A stretch of DNA of 6,006 bases from Microcaldota archaeon (GTDB taxonomy: Archaea > Micrarchaeota > Micrarchaeia > Micrarchaeales > CABMGC01), in the NCBI GenBank assembly GCA_021805625.1, contig JAJZEU010000110.1:1-6006 (forward strand). Reading direction: 5' to 3'. The translations under genes were made by a program, and so were the position numbers. Below, piece by piece: positions 1 to 5,033 of this stretch (within the stretch, counting starts at the first letter, position 1; each line of letters opens with the position of its first letter). Below the pieces are notes generated by a model. It was not told the origin of the DNA, searched no databases, and worked only from the letters and a program-made list of their open reading frames with translations.

Positions 1-156
1 GGAGAGTTGGTCAGACTGCTTAAGCGGCCAAAAGAATCAGTATCAAGGGACCTCAGAATATTATCAAATTACGGGCTTCTGTCCTTTGCCAAGACTGGGA
101 GGCAAAAAGCACCCAAGATAGATAAAGAAATTGTTGCTGTACCGCTGGTAGCTTAG
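1..156 (+). CDS. C-terminal part of an HVO_A0114/TumA-like winged-helix DNA-binding protein
   Basis: The frame is open from the window edge to a TAG at 154-156, giving 51 residues; the start lies outside. The visible part reads as the end of a helix-turn-helix (recognition helix around KESVSRDLRILSNYGLL) followed by a short wing (TGRQKAPKID) and a hydrophobic end (EIVAVPLV). The order 'SVSRDL..L..YGL', 'GR.KAP.ID' and a closing 'I.V.L' strand resembles the archaeal HVO_A0114 family of small MarR-like regulators. From family knowledge, such proteins are often antitoxins of TumE-type (DUF6516) toxins. Whether a toxin gene lies upstream cannot be seen. The next gene follows after 12 bases in the same direction, so the two are probably co-transcribed. 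Family assignment rests on about half of the protein. Confidence 0.7.
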   Translation, partial: GELVRLLKRPKESVSRDLRILSNYGLLSFAKTGRQKAPKIDKEIVAVPLVA

Positions 157-168
157 CTGGTGTGTCTA

Positions 169-510
169 ATGAATAGAAGTTTGAAAACATCAAGCTTCCT
201 CAAACTCGTAGGCGGATCTCCAACATCGAAGATATTGGACTTTATGCTTACTGGCAGAGAGTTCGACTACTCGAAGAGGGAGATAGCCGAAAACGCGGGC
301 ATCTCGTACAACACGCTAAACGCGGTCTGGAGGCAGCTACTGGAAGACGGCACGCTAATCAAGACAAGGCGCATAGGCAAGCAGGACATATTCAAGCTGA
401 ATGAGGATAGCAGAAGCGTAAAGATGCTGATCGCTTTCTTCGACTCTCTGGTAAAGGGCAACTTGGAAAGCATGCAGAGAGAAACGGCAAAGGCTGTTGC
501 TACGGAATAA
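169..510 (+). CDS. Winged helix-turn-helix transcriptional regulator, 113 aa
   Basis: This is a small soluble archaeal winged-helix protein, probably a DNA-binding regulator; its target is unknown. Residues 17-27 (SPTSKILDFML) form helix 1, FDYSKREIAENAG (32-44) helix 2, and ISYNTLNAVWRQLLEDG (45-61) the recognition helix. A beta wing follows at 63-77 (LIKTRRIGKQDIFKL). The C-terminal helix (about 83-110) may mediate dimerisation. The pattern FDYS..EIA...G...T......L...G....TR.IG....KLN is common in small archaeal regulators next to accessory or toxin-antitoxin genes. A GTG at 160 would add three residues, but ATG 169 is preferred because GGTG at 159-162 sits six bases upstream as a ribosome binding site. 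It follows another winged-helix gene by 12 bases, so this looks like an operon of two regulators. Confidence 0.8.
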   Translation: MNRSLKTSSFLKLVGGSPTSKILDFMLTGREFDYSKREIAENAGISYNTLNAVWRQLLEDGTLIKTRRIGKQDIFKLNEDSRSVKMLIAFFDSLVKGNLESMQRETAKAVATE

Positions 511-782
511 ACGGCACAACCAACTATATATCAAGCAATATCATTTCATAGTTACAACTAAATGAACTTACAGCCTGCGGCACTTGACAGGATGTCATGT
601 CCCTACTAAAAACAGAGGAGAGATACGGTTTTATATATGCTGCGTTTGTGGCGGGCTTATATCCAACCTCTGAAAAGTGCAGGTTTTACTCCCACATAGA
701 TAAATTTCACAGAACGGAGCCCTGGAAGGGACGGTCTGAAAAGACTTCGCAGCACACACGATATCTGGAGATATACACAAAT
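511..782. other. Intergenic region between convergent genes
   Basis: No convincing gene is seen. TATA-like strings occur at 523-531 (CTATATATC), 633-640 (TTTATATA) and 657-663, but none is followed by a believable start with a ribosome binding site. A 63-residue frame (597-788) has no good ribosome binding site, runs into the stop of the opposite gene and has unremarkable composition, so it is not called. A 15-codon frame at 562-609 lies near the first TATA-like string and is equally unsupported. No long T-run terminator was found. The one notable element is the 14-bp copy of the tRNA-Thr 3' end at 718-731. Confidence 0.5.
718..731 (-). repeat. Displaced copy of the tRNA-Thr 3' end (att-like direct repeat, distal copy)
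   Basis: AGCCCTGGAAGGGA at this position is identical, base for base and in the same orientation, to 1828-1841, the 3' terminus of the tRNA-Thr gene (tRNA nt 60-73 on the minus strand). The match stops at both ends: bases 717/1827 and 732/1842 differ. The sequence has an internal CCCT-GGA-AGGG symmetry, inherited from the T-stem and acceptor junction. It lies 51 bases beyond the stop of the minus-strand gene at 783. The identity is seen directly; reading it as an attachment site is an inference. Confidence 0.6.
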
Positions 783-1652
783 TTATGAGGTTCTGGAGCT
801 TTTACTTGGTGTTGGCAGTAGCTTCGTGAATTTTCTTGCTAATGCTTCAGATCTTTCTTTCGGGAAGTGAGCTAGGCCTATCCCAACCCCGTCCTTCAGC
901 ACGTACTTCTCATAATTTGTGGCCTTTATTCTGGAAGACATGTCCTCTGCTACTATCATAAAACTAAAAGCGGGCAGTCTGCCCTTCTTGAGCGTCTTTT
1001 CATTTCTGTGGAGTATTGCCACCTTAAACTTAGGCAGCCTTTTTAACACTCTGATTATCTTGCCTTCTGTCTCCTTATCAGAACTTCTCGCGAAAAGTAT
1101 AAAGTTGATATCATCATCAACCCGTGGAAAACAGTTCTTGCCAAAATAAGAGCCTCTGCCCAGCACCCCTTTTACCAGTCCAGTATCAAAAAGGGTACCG
1201 AGGAGCGGTCTTACCTGCCTTACATACCATGCCGCTCTCTCTTTTTCCTTGAGAGATCTGATCTTCTGCTCTCTGAAAACCCTCCTAATCTCCCCTTCTC
1301 TATCCCGCGGGCCTACCACGCAAATATCGATTTTCAAGAAATCGTAGCCCCATTCCGAATAGAGTCTTGGAGGTGTAGAAACAATCAACGCATTTCCGTT
1401 TATCATTCTCAAGTCCTTGGCTCTTCCTCGAAGAATATCTCCAGTCACGAATGGCATTCTCCCTCTCATCAGTTTGGCCAGTTGATAATCCAATGCAGGA
1501 TAGGGATGAGATCTACTTCTTGGGCGTCTCGTGTAGCTTTTAGACATTATTTTTTCTGCAATATCAACATCTACAGCTATCCATTTTATTCCGTGGTATA
1601 CTGCGACGCGTCTGGGGTCTTGCAATGCATATGATGGTGTTGAGTTCTTCAT
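783..1652 (-). CDS. Protein of unknown function, weak nucleotidyltransferase-like motif, 289 aa
   Basis: I do not recognise the family. The protein is soluble and basic, with an Arg/Ser/Tyr-rich stretch near residues 37-52 (SKSYTRRPRSRSHPYP). Around residues 164-187 it reads LGRGSYFGKNCFPRVDDDIN followed by hydrophobic FILF. This resembles the GS...(S/D)DIDhhh signature of nucleotidyltransferase-fold proteins, but the second acid of the D-x-D pair is Asn183, and no clear third acid strand (hDhhh) follows. Activity is therefore doubtful. A basic C-terminal half follows. Longer starts exist at 1667 (ATG) and 1694 (GTG). ATG 1652 is chosen because GAAGG lies just upstream and a TATA-like box at 1681-1690 falls inside the longest version. 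The start is uncertain. The gene stands alone, downstream of tRNA-Thr on the same strand, between two copies of the tRNA 3' end. Confidence 0.65.
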   Translation of the reverse strand: MKNSTPSYALQDPRRVAVYHGIKWIAVDVDIAEKIMSKSYTRRPRSRSHPYPALDYQLAKLMRGRMPFVTGDILRGRAKDLRMINGNALIVSTPPRLYSEWGYDFLKIDICVVGPRDREGEIRRVFREQKIRSLKEKERAAWYVRQVRPLLGTLFDTGLVKGVLGRGSYFGKNCFPRVDDDINFILFARSSDKETEGKIIRVLKRLPKFKVAILHRNEKTLKKGRLPAFSFMIVAEDMSSRIKATNYEKYVLKDGVGIGLAHFPKERSEALARKFTKLLPTPSKSSRTS

Positions 1653-1680
1653 GTCCTTCGCTTGCATTTGGAAGAAAGAG

Positions 1681-1690
1681 TACTTATACC
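1681..1690 (-). promoter_or_regulatory. Possible TATA box for the unknown gene at 783-1652
   Basis: The minus strand reads GGTATAAGTA here. A transcript starting about 25 bases downstream would begin near 1660 and give a leader of about 8 nt before ATG 1652. A second candidate, AATTTATC at 1695-1702, would instead suit ATG 1667 as a nearly leaderless start. Neither box is strong enough to settle the start. Confidence 0.35.
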
Positions 1691-1763
1691 TCACGATAAA
1701 TTGTTAGTCCAAGAACGGGCTGACCTACTTATTCCACAATCCAGAAAAGTGAGGGGCGCGAAC

Positions 1764-1808
1764 CTTCGACGACAAAACATGTTTTTGCAAATTCTCTTCG
1801 ACGGCAAA
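1764..1808. repeat. Palindrome between two direct repeats upstream of the unknown gene
   Basis: CTTCGACGACAAA (1764-1776) recurs as CTTCGACGGCAAA (1796-1808), 12 of 13 bases identical and 32 bases apart. Between them is a perfect 12-bp palindrome, AAAACATGTTTT (1774-1785), overlapping the end of the first repeat. The cluster lies between the tRNA 3' end and the start of the unknown gene. It could be an operator, a recombinase arm site or part of the tRNA transcription end; the sequence does not decide. Confidence 0.4.
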
Positions 1809-1827
1809 GTCTGGTAAAGCGTTTGGT

Positions 1828-1937
1828 AGCCCTGGAAGGGAATTGAACCCTCGACCTTCTGTTCTCCTGTTATTCTTGATTAAACCTCTTTCCAAGAAGT
1901 TTACAAGACAGACGCTCTACCACTGAGCTACCAGGGC
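1828..1937 (-). tRNA. trnT: tRNA-Thr(UGU) with an intron
   Basis: The gene folds as a full cloverleaf. The acceptor GCCCTGG pairs with CCAGGGC; the D-arm is GCTC-AGTGGTA-GAGC; the anticodon stem TCTGT pairs with ACAGA. The loop CTTGTAA carries anticodon TGT (34-36), and the T-arm is GAGGG-TTCAATT-CCCTT (one G-U pair). It decodes ACA and related threonine codons. G1-C72, C2-G71 and anticodon bases G35/U36 are known threonine identity elements. The discriminator is U73, as in archaeal threonine tRNAs. Exons are 1937-1902 and 1863-1828; the 38-nt intron between them is annotated separately. CCA is not encoded in register, as the bases after U73 are ACCA, so it must be added post-transcriptionally. 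The last 14 nt are duplicated at 718-731. Confidence 0.96.
1864..1901 (-). other. tRNA-Thr intron (38 nt) at position 37/38
   Basis: Removing these bases joins A37 to A38 and restores a seven-base anticodon loop. The splice region can form a central four-pair helix between exon CTTG (32-35) and intron CAGG near its 3' end, with three-base bulges UA|A on the 5' side and AG|A on the 3' side. The inner stem TTCTTG/CAAGAA is separated from the central helix by an uneven 2/3-base internal loop. It is therefore a relaxed bulge-helix-bulge, expected to be cut by archaeal tRNA splicing endonuclease. The AA run at the 5' junction leaves little ambiguity once the loop size is fixed. Confidence 0.88.
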
Positions 1938-1956
1938 GCATTATGCGCTTCGCGGC

Positions 1957-1963
1957 TTATATA
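1957..1963 (-). promoter_or_regulatory. TATA box of tRNA-Thr
   Basis: TATATAA on the minus strand, preceded by the G-rich GCGGTGG, is centred 23 bases before the first base of the mature tRNA. With normal archaeal TATA-to-start spacing of about 25 bases, transcription would start at or within a few bases of G1, leaving almost no 5' leader. Confidence 0.75.
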
Positions 1964-2106
1964 CCACCGCAAACTGCACAGATAACATTATGCGAATGGT
2001 ATTAAAATAATTCCATGAAAGAAATAGTTTCTGCTGGGTAGCAAAAATTACCGCAAAGGGCGCGATTTTGGATATGCAACGATACGAACCCTCTGAAAGC
2101 GCCTGC

Positions 2107-2436
2107 TTATGGTATGTTTCCAGGGTAGCTGTCAAAACCTGTATGCGTCATTTTACCAGCACTGAGCACTATTATCTCTACTCTGAGTCGTTCCACGAGT
2201 AAGCGTTTGAGCTGCGGATCTGTGTTAGTGTTGCTAACTTCGCTGAACGCAATGTTATACAGCTTCTTCTTCTCCTCGTCGGTTGCGCTATTTTCCGCTT
2301 TAGATATTATAGAGTCTATATGGCTGATGAACGGCTCTGCATAATTGCTCCTCATCGCAGTCATAAGTATATCTTTATCTCCATATCTGCTGTCGCTATA
2401 AATACCAAACAAGAGTTTGGATTTGGGTTTGTCCAT
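2107..2436 (-). CDS. Hypothetical protein, 109 aa
   Basis: I do not recognise this protein. It is small and soluble, with no membrane segment, signal peptide or cysteines. It starts with a Lys-rich MDKPKSK. A mostly helical middle follows (about residues 25-88, with acidic and Lys-rich SATDEEKKKLYNIA and LKRLLVERLRVEIIVL), and the tail GFDSYPGNIP looks disordered. Its expression signals are good: GGTGA at 2441-2445 lies four bases before the ATG, with TATA-like boxes further up. This argues that it is a real gene despite the lack of known motifs. It is transcribed alone, toward tRNA-Thr, whose own promoter follows after a gap of about 150 bases. A T-run on the minus strand near 2043-2047 may help end its transcript. 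Confidence 0.75.
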   Translation of the reverse strand: MDKPKSKLLFGIYSDSRYGDKDILMTAMRSNYAEPFISHIDSIISKAENSATDEEKKKLYNIAFSEVSNTNTDPQLKRLLVERLRVEIIVLSAGKMTHTGFDSYPGNIP

Positions 2437-2440
2437 ATTT

Positions 2441-2445
2441 TCACC
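2441..2445 (-). promoter_or_regulatory. Ribosome binding site of the 109-aa hypothetical gene
   Basis: GGTGA, the core of the archaeal Shine-Dalgarno sequence, lies four bases before ATG 2436-2434 on the minus strand and fixes that start. Confidence 0.75.
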
Positions 2446-2474
2446 TAGTAGACTATGTTCTCGAAGCGCCTCCG

Positions 2475-2503
2475 TTTTAATATGTGGGGAAGTTAAATAT
2501 AAA
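2475..2503 (-). promoter_or_regulatory. Promoter region of the 109-aa hypothetical gene
   Basis: Two TATA-like boxes lie upstream on the minus strand: TTTATATT (2503-2496) and TATTAAAA (2482-2475). They would give leaders of roughly 38 and 17 nt; both leave room for the GGTGA ribosome binding site. Which one is used cannot be told. Confidence 0.5.
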
Positions 2504-2786
2504 CATTCCTATGTCGTTTGTTCTTACTAAAATAGTTGTGAATGCACAACAGAAAGGCAGCCTATAGTATAGGTGAGGCTACTTTAATTATGGCTGGAAG
2601 CGCCGGAACCCAGAGTAGCGCGCCAAACAATAGCCAGCTAGTGCAGATTCGCACCTGAAATGGAGTATAGACCTGCAGAAGAAGATGCACAAGATACTTG
2701 CAAGTTCTGGTATTTGCGGACAGGCTTCAGCAATAGGGTGCACATACCATATATATTTTTGTTGCCAATACCATACTGCTGGTAGC
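2504..2786 (+). other. Upstream region of the copper operon
   Basis: No recognisable gene is present. It contains an inverted repeat CCTATA-G-TATAGG at 2561-2573 and a ribosome-binding-like GGTGAGG at 2572-2578, followed after 11 bases by a 22-codon frame (2590-2658). A 41-codon frame (2660-2785) follows one base later and ends one base before the YHS gene. Neither small peptide resembles anything known, and the copper operon's TATA box lies inside the second, so neither is called. An 8-bp direct repeat ATACCATA (2744-2751 and 2768-2775) straddles the TATA box and predicted transcription start, a sensible place for an operator. Reading the YHS frame back to ATG 2685 would add a 34-residue Cys-rich extension; this is considered less likely. 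Confidence 0.5.
2748..2757 (+). promoter_or_regulatory. TATA box of the YHS-copA operon
   Basis: CCATATATATTTT is centred near 2753. The expected transcription start, about 25 bases downstream near 2779, leaves a leader of roughly 8 nt before ATG 2787. This spacing supports ATG 2787 over the longer in-frame start at 2685, which would place the TATA box inside the coding region. Confidence 0.65.
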
Positions 2787-2933
2787 ATGAAGGATGTAGT
2801 ATGCGGAATGGAAGTTGAAAAGAACGAAAAGCTGAAGAGTGTTATGAACAGCAAGGCTTATTACTTCTGCAGTAATGCGTGCAAGGCAGAGTTTGACAAG
2901 AATCCGGGAAAGTACGAATCCAAAGGGGCATAG
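2787..2933 (+). CDS. Stand-alone YHS/TRASH metal-binding protein, 48 aa
   Basis: The whole protein is one YHS (TRASH-like) domain. It begins [10 protein letters not shown], and the core [12 protein letters not shown] spans residues 25-36. The cysteines follow the metal-binding spacing C6-x21-C28-x3-C32 described for TRASH domains. Such domains bind Cu, Ag or other soft metals in transporters and metal-responsive proteins. It is cytosolic, with no signal or membrane segment. The gene ends four bases before the start of the copper ATPase, which begins with a paralogous domain, so the two are co-transcribed. The likely role is a small copper carrier or buffer that passes metal to the pump, in place of an HMA-type CopZ; this is inferred from context. 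The start at 2787 is chosen from the TATA box position and because it starts exactly at the domain. Confidence 0.88.
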   Translation: MKDVVCGMEVEKNEKLKSVMNSKAYYFCSNACKAEFDKNPGKYESKGA

Positions 2934-2937
2934 CAAA

Positions 2938-5013
2938 ATGCACACTGATCCCATCTGCGGCATGCAGGTAGATGACAGCACCACACTCACAAGCGACCGC
3001 TTCGGAAAGAGATATTACTTCTGCAGCGGTACATGCCAGCTGCAGTTCGAGCGCCCTGAAAAAGAGCTGCATGATCTTAAGGTATCACTCGCTATATCGT
3101 GGCCCCTTACCGCGGTTGTGGTTTTGCTTACATATGTTTTTGTGTCGCATGCACTCGACTACGCGATGCTTGCCCTTGCAACCATAGTGCAGTTCTACCC
3201 AGGCCTAAGGTTTTACAAAGGCACATACGACGCGATAAGGAATAAATCGGCAAACATGGACACGCTCATAGCCATAGGCACAAGCACTGCATGGGCTTTC
3301 AGCACTGTTGTGCTGCTCATTCCTGGCCTTTTCGCTTCTGGAGGGCTGTACTTCGACACCTCCACGCTGATAATTTCGCTCATACTGACAGGAACGTTCA
3401 TGCAAAGGCTGAGCGAGGCAAGAGCCACCAGCGCCATAGAAAGCCTCAGCAAGCTCCAGCCAGGCACAGCACACGTTCTGAACGGCGATAACATCGCTGA
3501 AGTGCCCATAGAGAATGTGAAGGTAGGCGACATTTTCCTTGTTAAGCCTGGAGAGAGGGTGCCCACCGACGGTACTGTGGTATACGGCGAAAGCAGCATT
3601 GACGAGTCGATGCTTACCGGCGAGAGCATGCCTGTAGGGAAGAAGGTAGGAGACCCTGCTACTGGCGGCACTGTGAATATCTCAGGAGCGCTCAGAATCA
3701 AAGCCACGAGGATTGGAGAGGATACAGCGCTGGCGCAGATCATAAAGATAGTGCATGATGCAGCTTCTAGTAAAGTGCCTGTGCAGAAACTGGCTGACAA
3801 GATATCTTCTTATTTCGTACCGGCTGTCGTAGTAGCCGGAGTTATTGCGGCACTGTTATGGGTATATGCGCTGCATGCTTCAGTGACCACTGCCGTTCTG
3901 GCTTTCGTGAGTGTACTGATAATAGCATGCCCATGCGCACTTGGCATCGCCACACCGGCAGCGCTGCTTGTTTCTTCGGGAAAGGCGGCCAAGAACGGCA
4001 TACTCATAAAGAATGGGGAAAGCCTGGAGGCGGCTGGCAAGATAGACATCGTGCTGCTTGACAAGACCGGCACGCTTACAAAAGGCAGCCCGGAAGTGGC
4101 CGACATAATAGCATTTGCCACATACCATAAGAGAGACGTGTTAAAATTTGCAGCAATTGCCGAGGCAAACTCGGAGCACGTAATAGGAAAGGCCATAGTG
4201 CGCAGAGCATTTGATGACAATATTGAGGCAAAGCTTCCGAGAAGCTTCGAGTATGTTAAGGGGAGCGGAGTCAGGGCAGTGGATGAAGATGGCAACAGAA
4301 TCACTGTAGGGAATAGGGAGCTTTTAGGAAGCATTGAAGAATATGCGGAGAAAGACGCATCGCAGCTTGAAAGCAGGGGCAAGACAGTCATTTTTGTTGG
4401 CCTGAACAACAGGACAGCCGGCATCATTACAGTAACAGATGCCTTGAAGCCTGACAGCCTCGACGCGGTGAGGGCTTTCAGGTCGATGCACATAGAGCCA
4501 TGGCTTGTTACAGGAGACAACAGGAGTGTTGCGATGGAGGTGGCAGGCAAGCTCGGTATAACAGAGGTTGTGGCGGGGACAAAGCCGGAAGGCAAGCTCG
4601 CAATAATAGAGAAGCTACAGAGTTCCGGCAGTGTGGTGGCTATGGTTGGAGACGGCATCAATGACGCTCCGGCGATGGCCAAGGCTGACCTGGGCATAGC
4701 CATAGGCTCGGGAACAGAAGCGGCAAAGGAAACAGGAGGGATAGTACTCATAAGGAACAGCGTGCTTGACGCAGCAATGGCAATAGACCTGGGAAGGAAA
4801 ACCATGTCAAAGATAAGGCAGAACCTCGCGTGGGCCTTCGGATACAATATTATCCTGATACCGGTTGCAGCTGGAGCGCTCACTCCGTTCCTCGGCGTGG
4901 GGATGTACAGCTATCTGCCTGTGCTTGCAGCGTTCGCCATGGCCTTCAGTTCTGTCAGCGTTGTTTCGAATTCGCTGCTGCTGAACACGTACAAGCCAAG
5001 CTATAATACCTGA
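2938..5013 (+). CDS. copA: Cu(+)-exporting P1B-type ATPase with N-terminal YHS domain (CopA-like), 691 aa
   Basis: This is a membrane pump that uses ATP to move Cu(+) (possibly Ag(+)) out of the cytoplasm. An N-terminal YHS/TRASH domain (about 1-45; C7, C29, C33) replaces the usual HMA domains. Four membrane helices follow (about 49-150), then the actuator domain with TGES at 227-230 and helices M5-M6 with the metal site C331-P332-C333. The P-domain carries the phosphorylated D375 in DKTGTLT, TGDN at 525-528 and GDGINDAP at 571-578. The N-domain has GSG at 442-444 and VGN at 457-459. In M7, N629(x6)Y636-N637(x4)P642, and in M8, M668-xx-S671-S672; together with CPC these match the Cu(+) subgroup P1B-1. 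Oddly, the nucleotide-binding SEHP motif reads SEHV (412-415). ATG 2938 is chosen over an in-frame start at 2875 that would overlap the YHS gene. It ends 20 bases from the convergent DUF655 gene. Confidence 0.96.
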   Translation: MHTDPICGMQVDDSTTLTSDRFGKRYYFCSGTCQLQFERPEKELHDLKVSLAISWPLTAVVVLLTYVFVSHALDYAMLALATIVQFYPGLRFYKGTYDAIRNKSANMDTLIAIGTSTAWAFSTVVLLIPGLFASGGLYFDTSTLIISLILTGTFMQRLSEARATSAIESLSKLQPGTAHVLNGDNIAEVPIENVKVGDIFLVKPGERVPTDGTVVYGESSIDESMLTGESMPVGKKVGDPATGGTVNISGALRIKATRIGEDTALAQIIKIVHDAASSKVPVQKLADKISSYFVPAVVVAGVIAALLWVYALHASVTTAVLAFVSVLIIACPCALGIATPAALLVSSGKAAKNGILIKNGESLEAAGKIDIVLLDKTGTLTKGSPEVADIIAFATYHKRDVLKFAAIAEANSEHVIGKAIVRRAFDDNIEAKLPRSFEYVKGSGVRAVDEDGNRITVGNRELLGSIEEYAEKDASQLESRGKTVIFVGLNNRTAGIITVTDALKPDSLDAVRAFRSMHIEPWLVTGDNRSVAMEVAGKLGITEVVAGTKPEGKLAIIEKLQSSGSVVAMVGDGINDAPAMAKADLGIAIGSGTEAAKETGGIVLIRNSVLDAAMAIDLGRKTMSKIRQNLAWAFGYNIILIPVAAGALTPFLGVGMYSYLPVLAAFAMAFSSVSVVSNSLLLNTYKPSYNT

Positions 5014-5033
5014 AACGCGGCGCAGAAGATCCA

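Larger units (their letters stand above)
718..1841. mobile_element. Possible small integrated element at the 3' end of tRNA-Thr
   Basis: The segment is bounded by a 14-bp perfect direct repeat whose right copy is exactly the tRNA 3' end up to the discriminator base. This is the classic outcome of tyrosine-integrase insertion into a tRNA gene, where the element brings a replacement 3' end and the displaced end marks the far border. The only gene inside is the unknown protein at 783-1652; no integrase is present. If real, the element is non-autonomous or a deletion remnant. The alternative is a chance match, since 14 bp is short and only one end is independently meaningful. Confidence 0.3.

Noticed and set aside
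597..788. 63-codon frame on the + strand
   Set aside because: It has no good ribosome binding site, spans TATA-like strings and the tRNA-end copy, overlaps the stop of the opposite gene, and its protein has no recognisable pattern.
1741..1770. A second tRNA T-arm on the minus strand (GGTTCGCGCCCC), possibly a split-tRNA half
   Set aside because: The T-stem does not pair (GAAGG against CCCTC) and no matching acceptor or anticodon arm lies nearby.
1692..1781. 29-codon minus-strand frame upstream of the unknown gene
   Set aside because: It starts inside the palindrome, lacks a ribosome binding site and its peptide has no recognisable features.
2113..2124. CCAGGGTAGCT resembling the tRNA-Thr acceptor, as a third copy of the repeat
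   Set aside because: Only about 8 bases match the repeat, in the other orientation, and they are explained by the coding end of the 109-aa gene.
2685..2786. Longer start for the YHS protein giving an 82-aa form with a Cys-rich extension
   Set aside because: The operon TATA box at 2748-2757 would lie inside it, and the YHS domain starts exactly at the later ATG 2787.
3810..4883. Long open frame (357 codons) antisense to copA
   Set aside because: It is a mirror frame of the well-supported ATPase gene, has a low-complexity Ser/Pro/Ala-rich product and no start signals.
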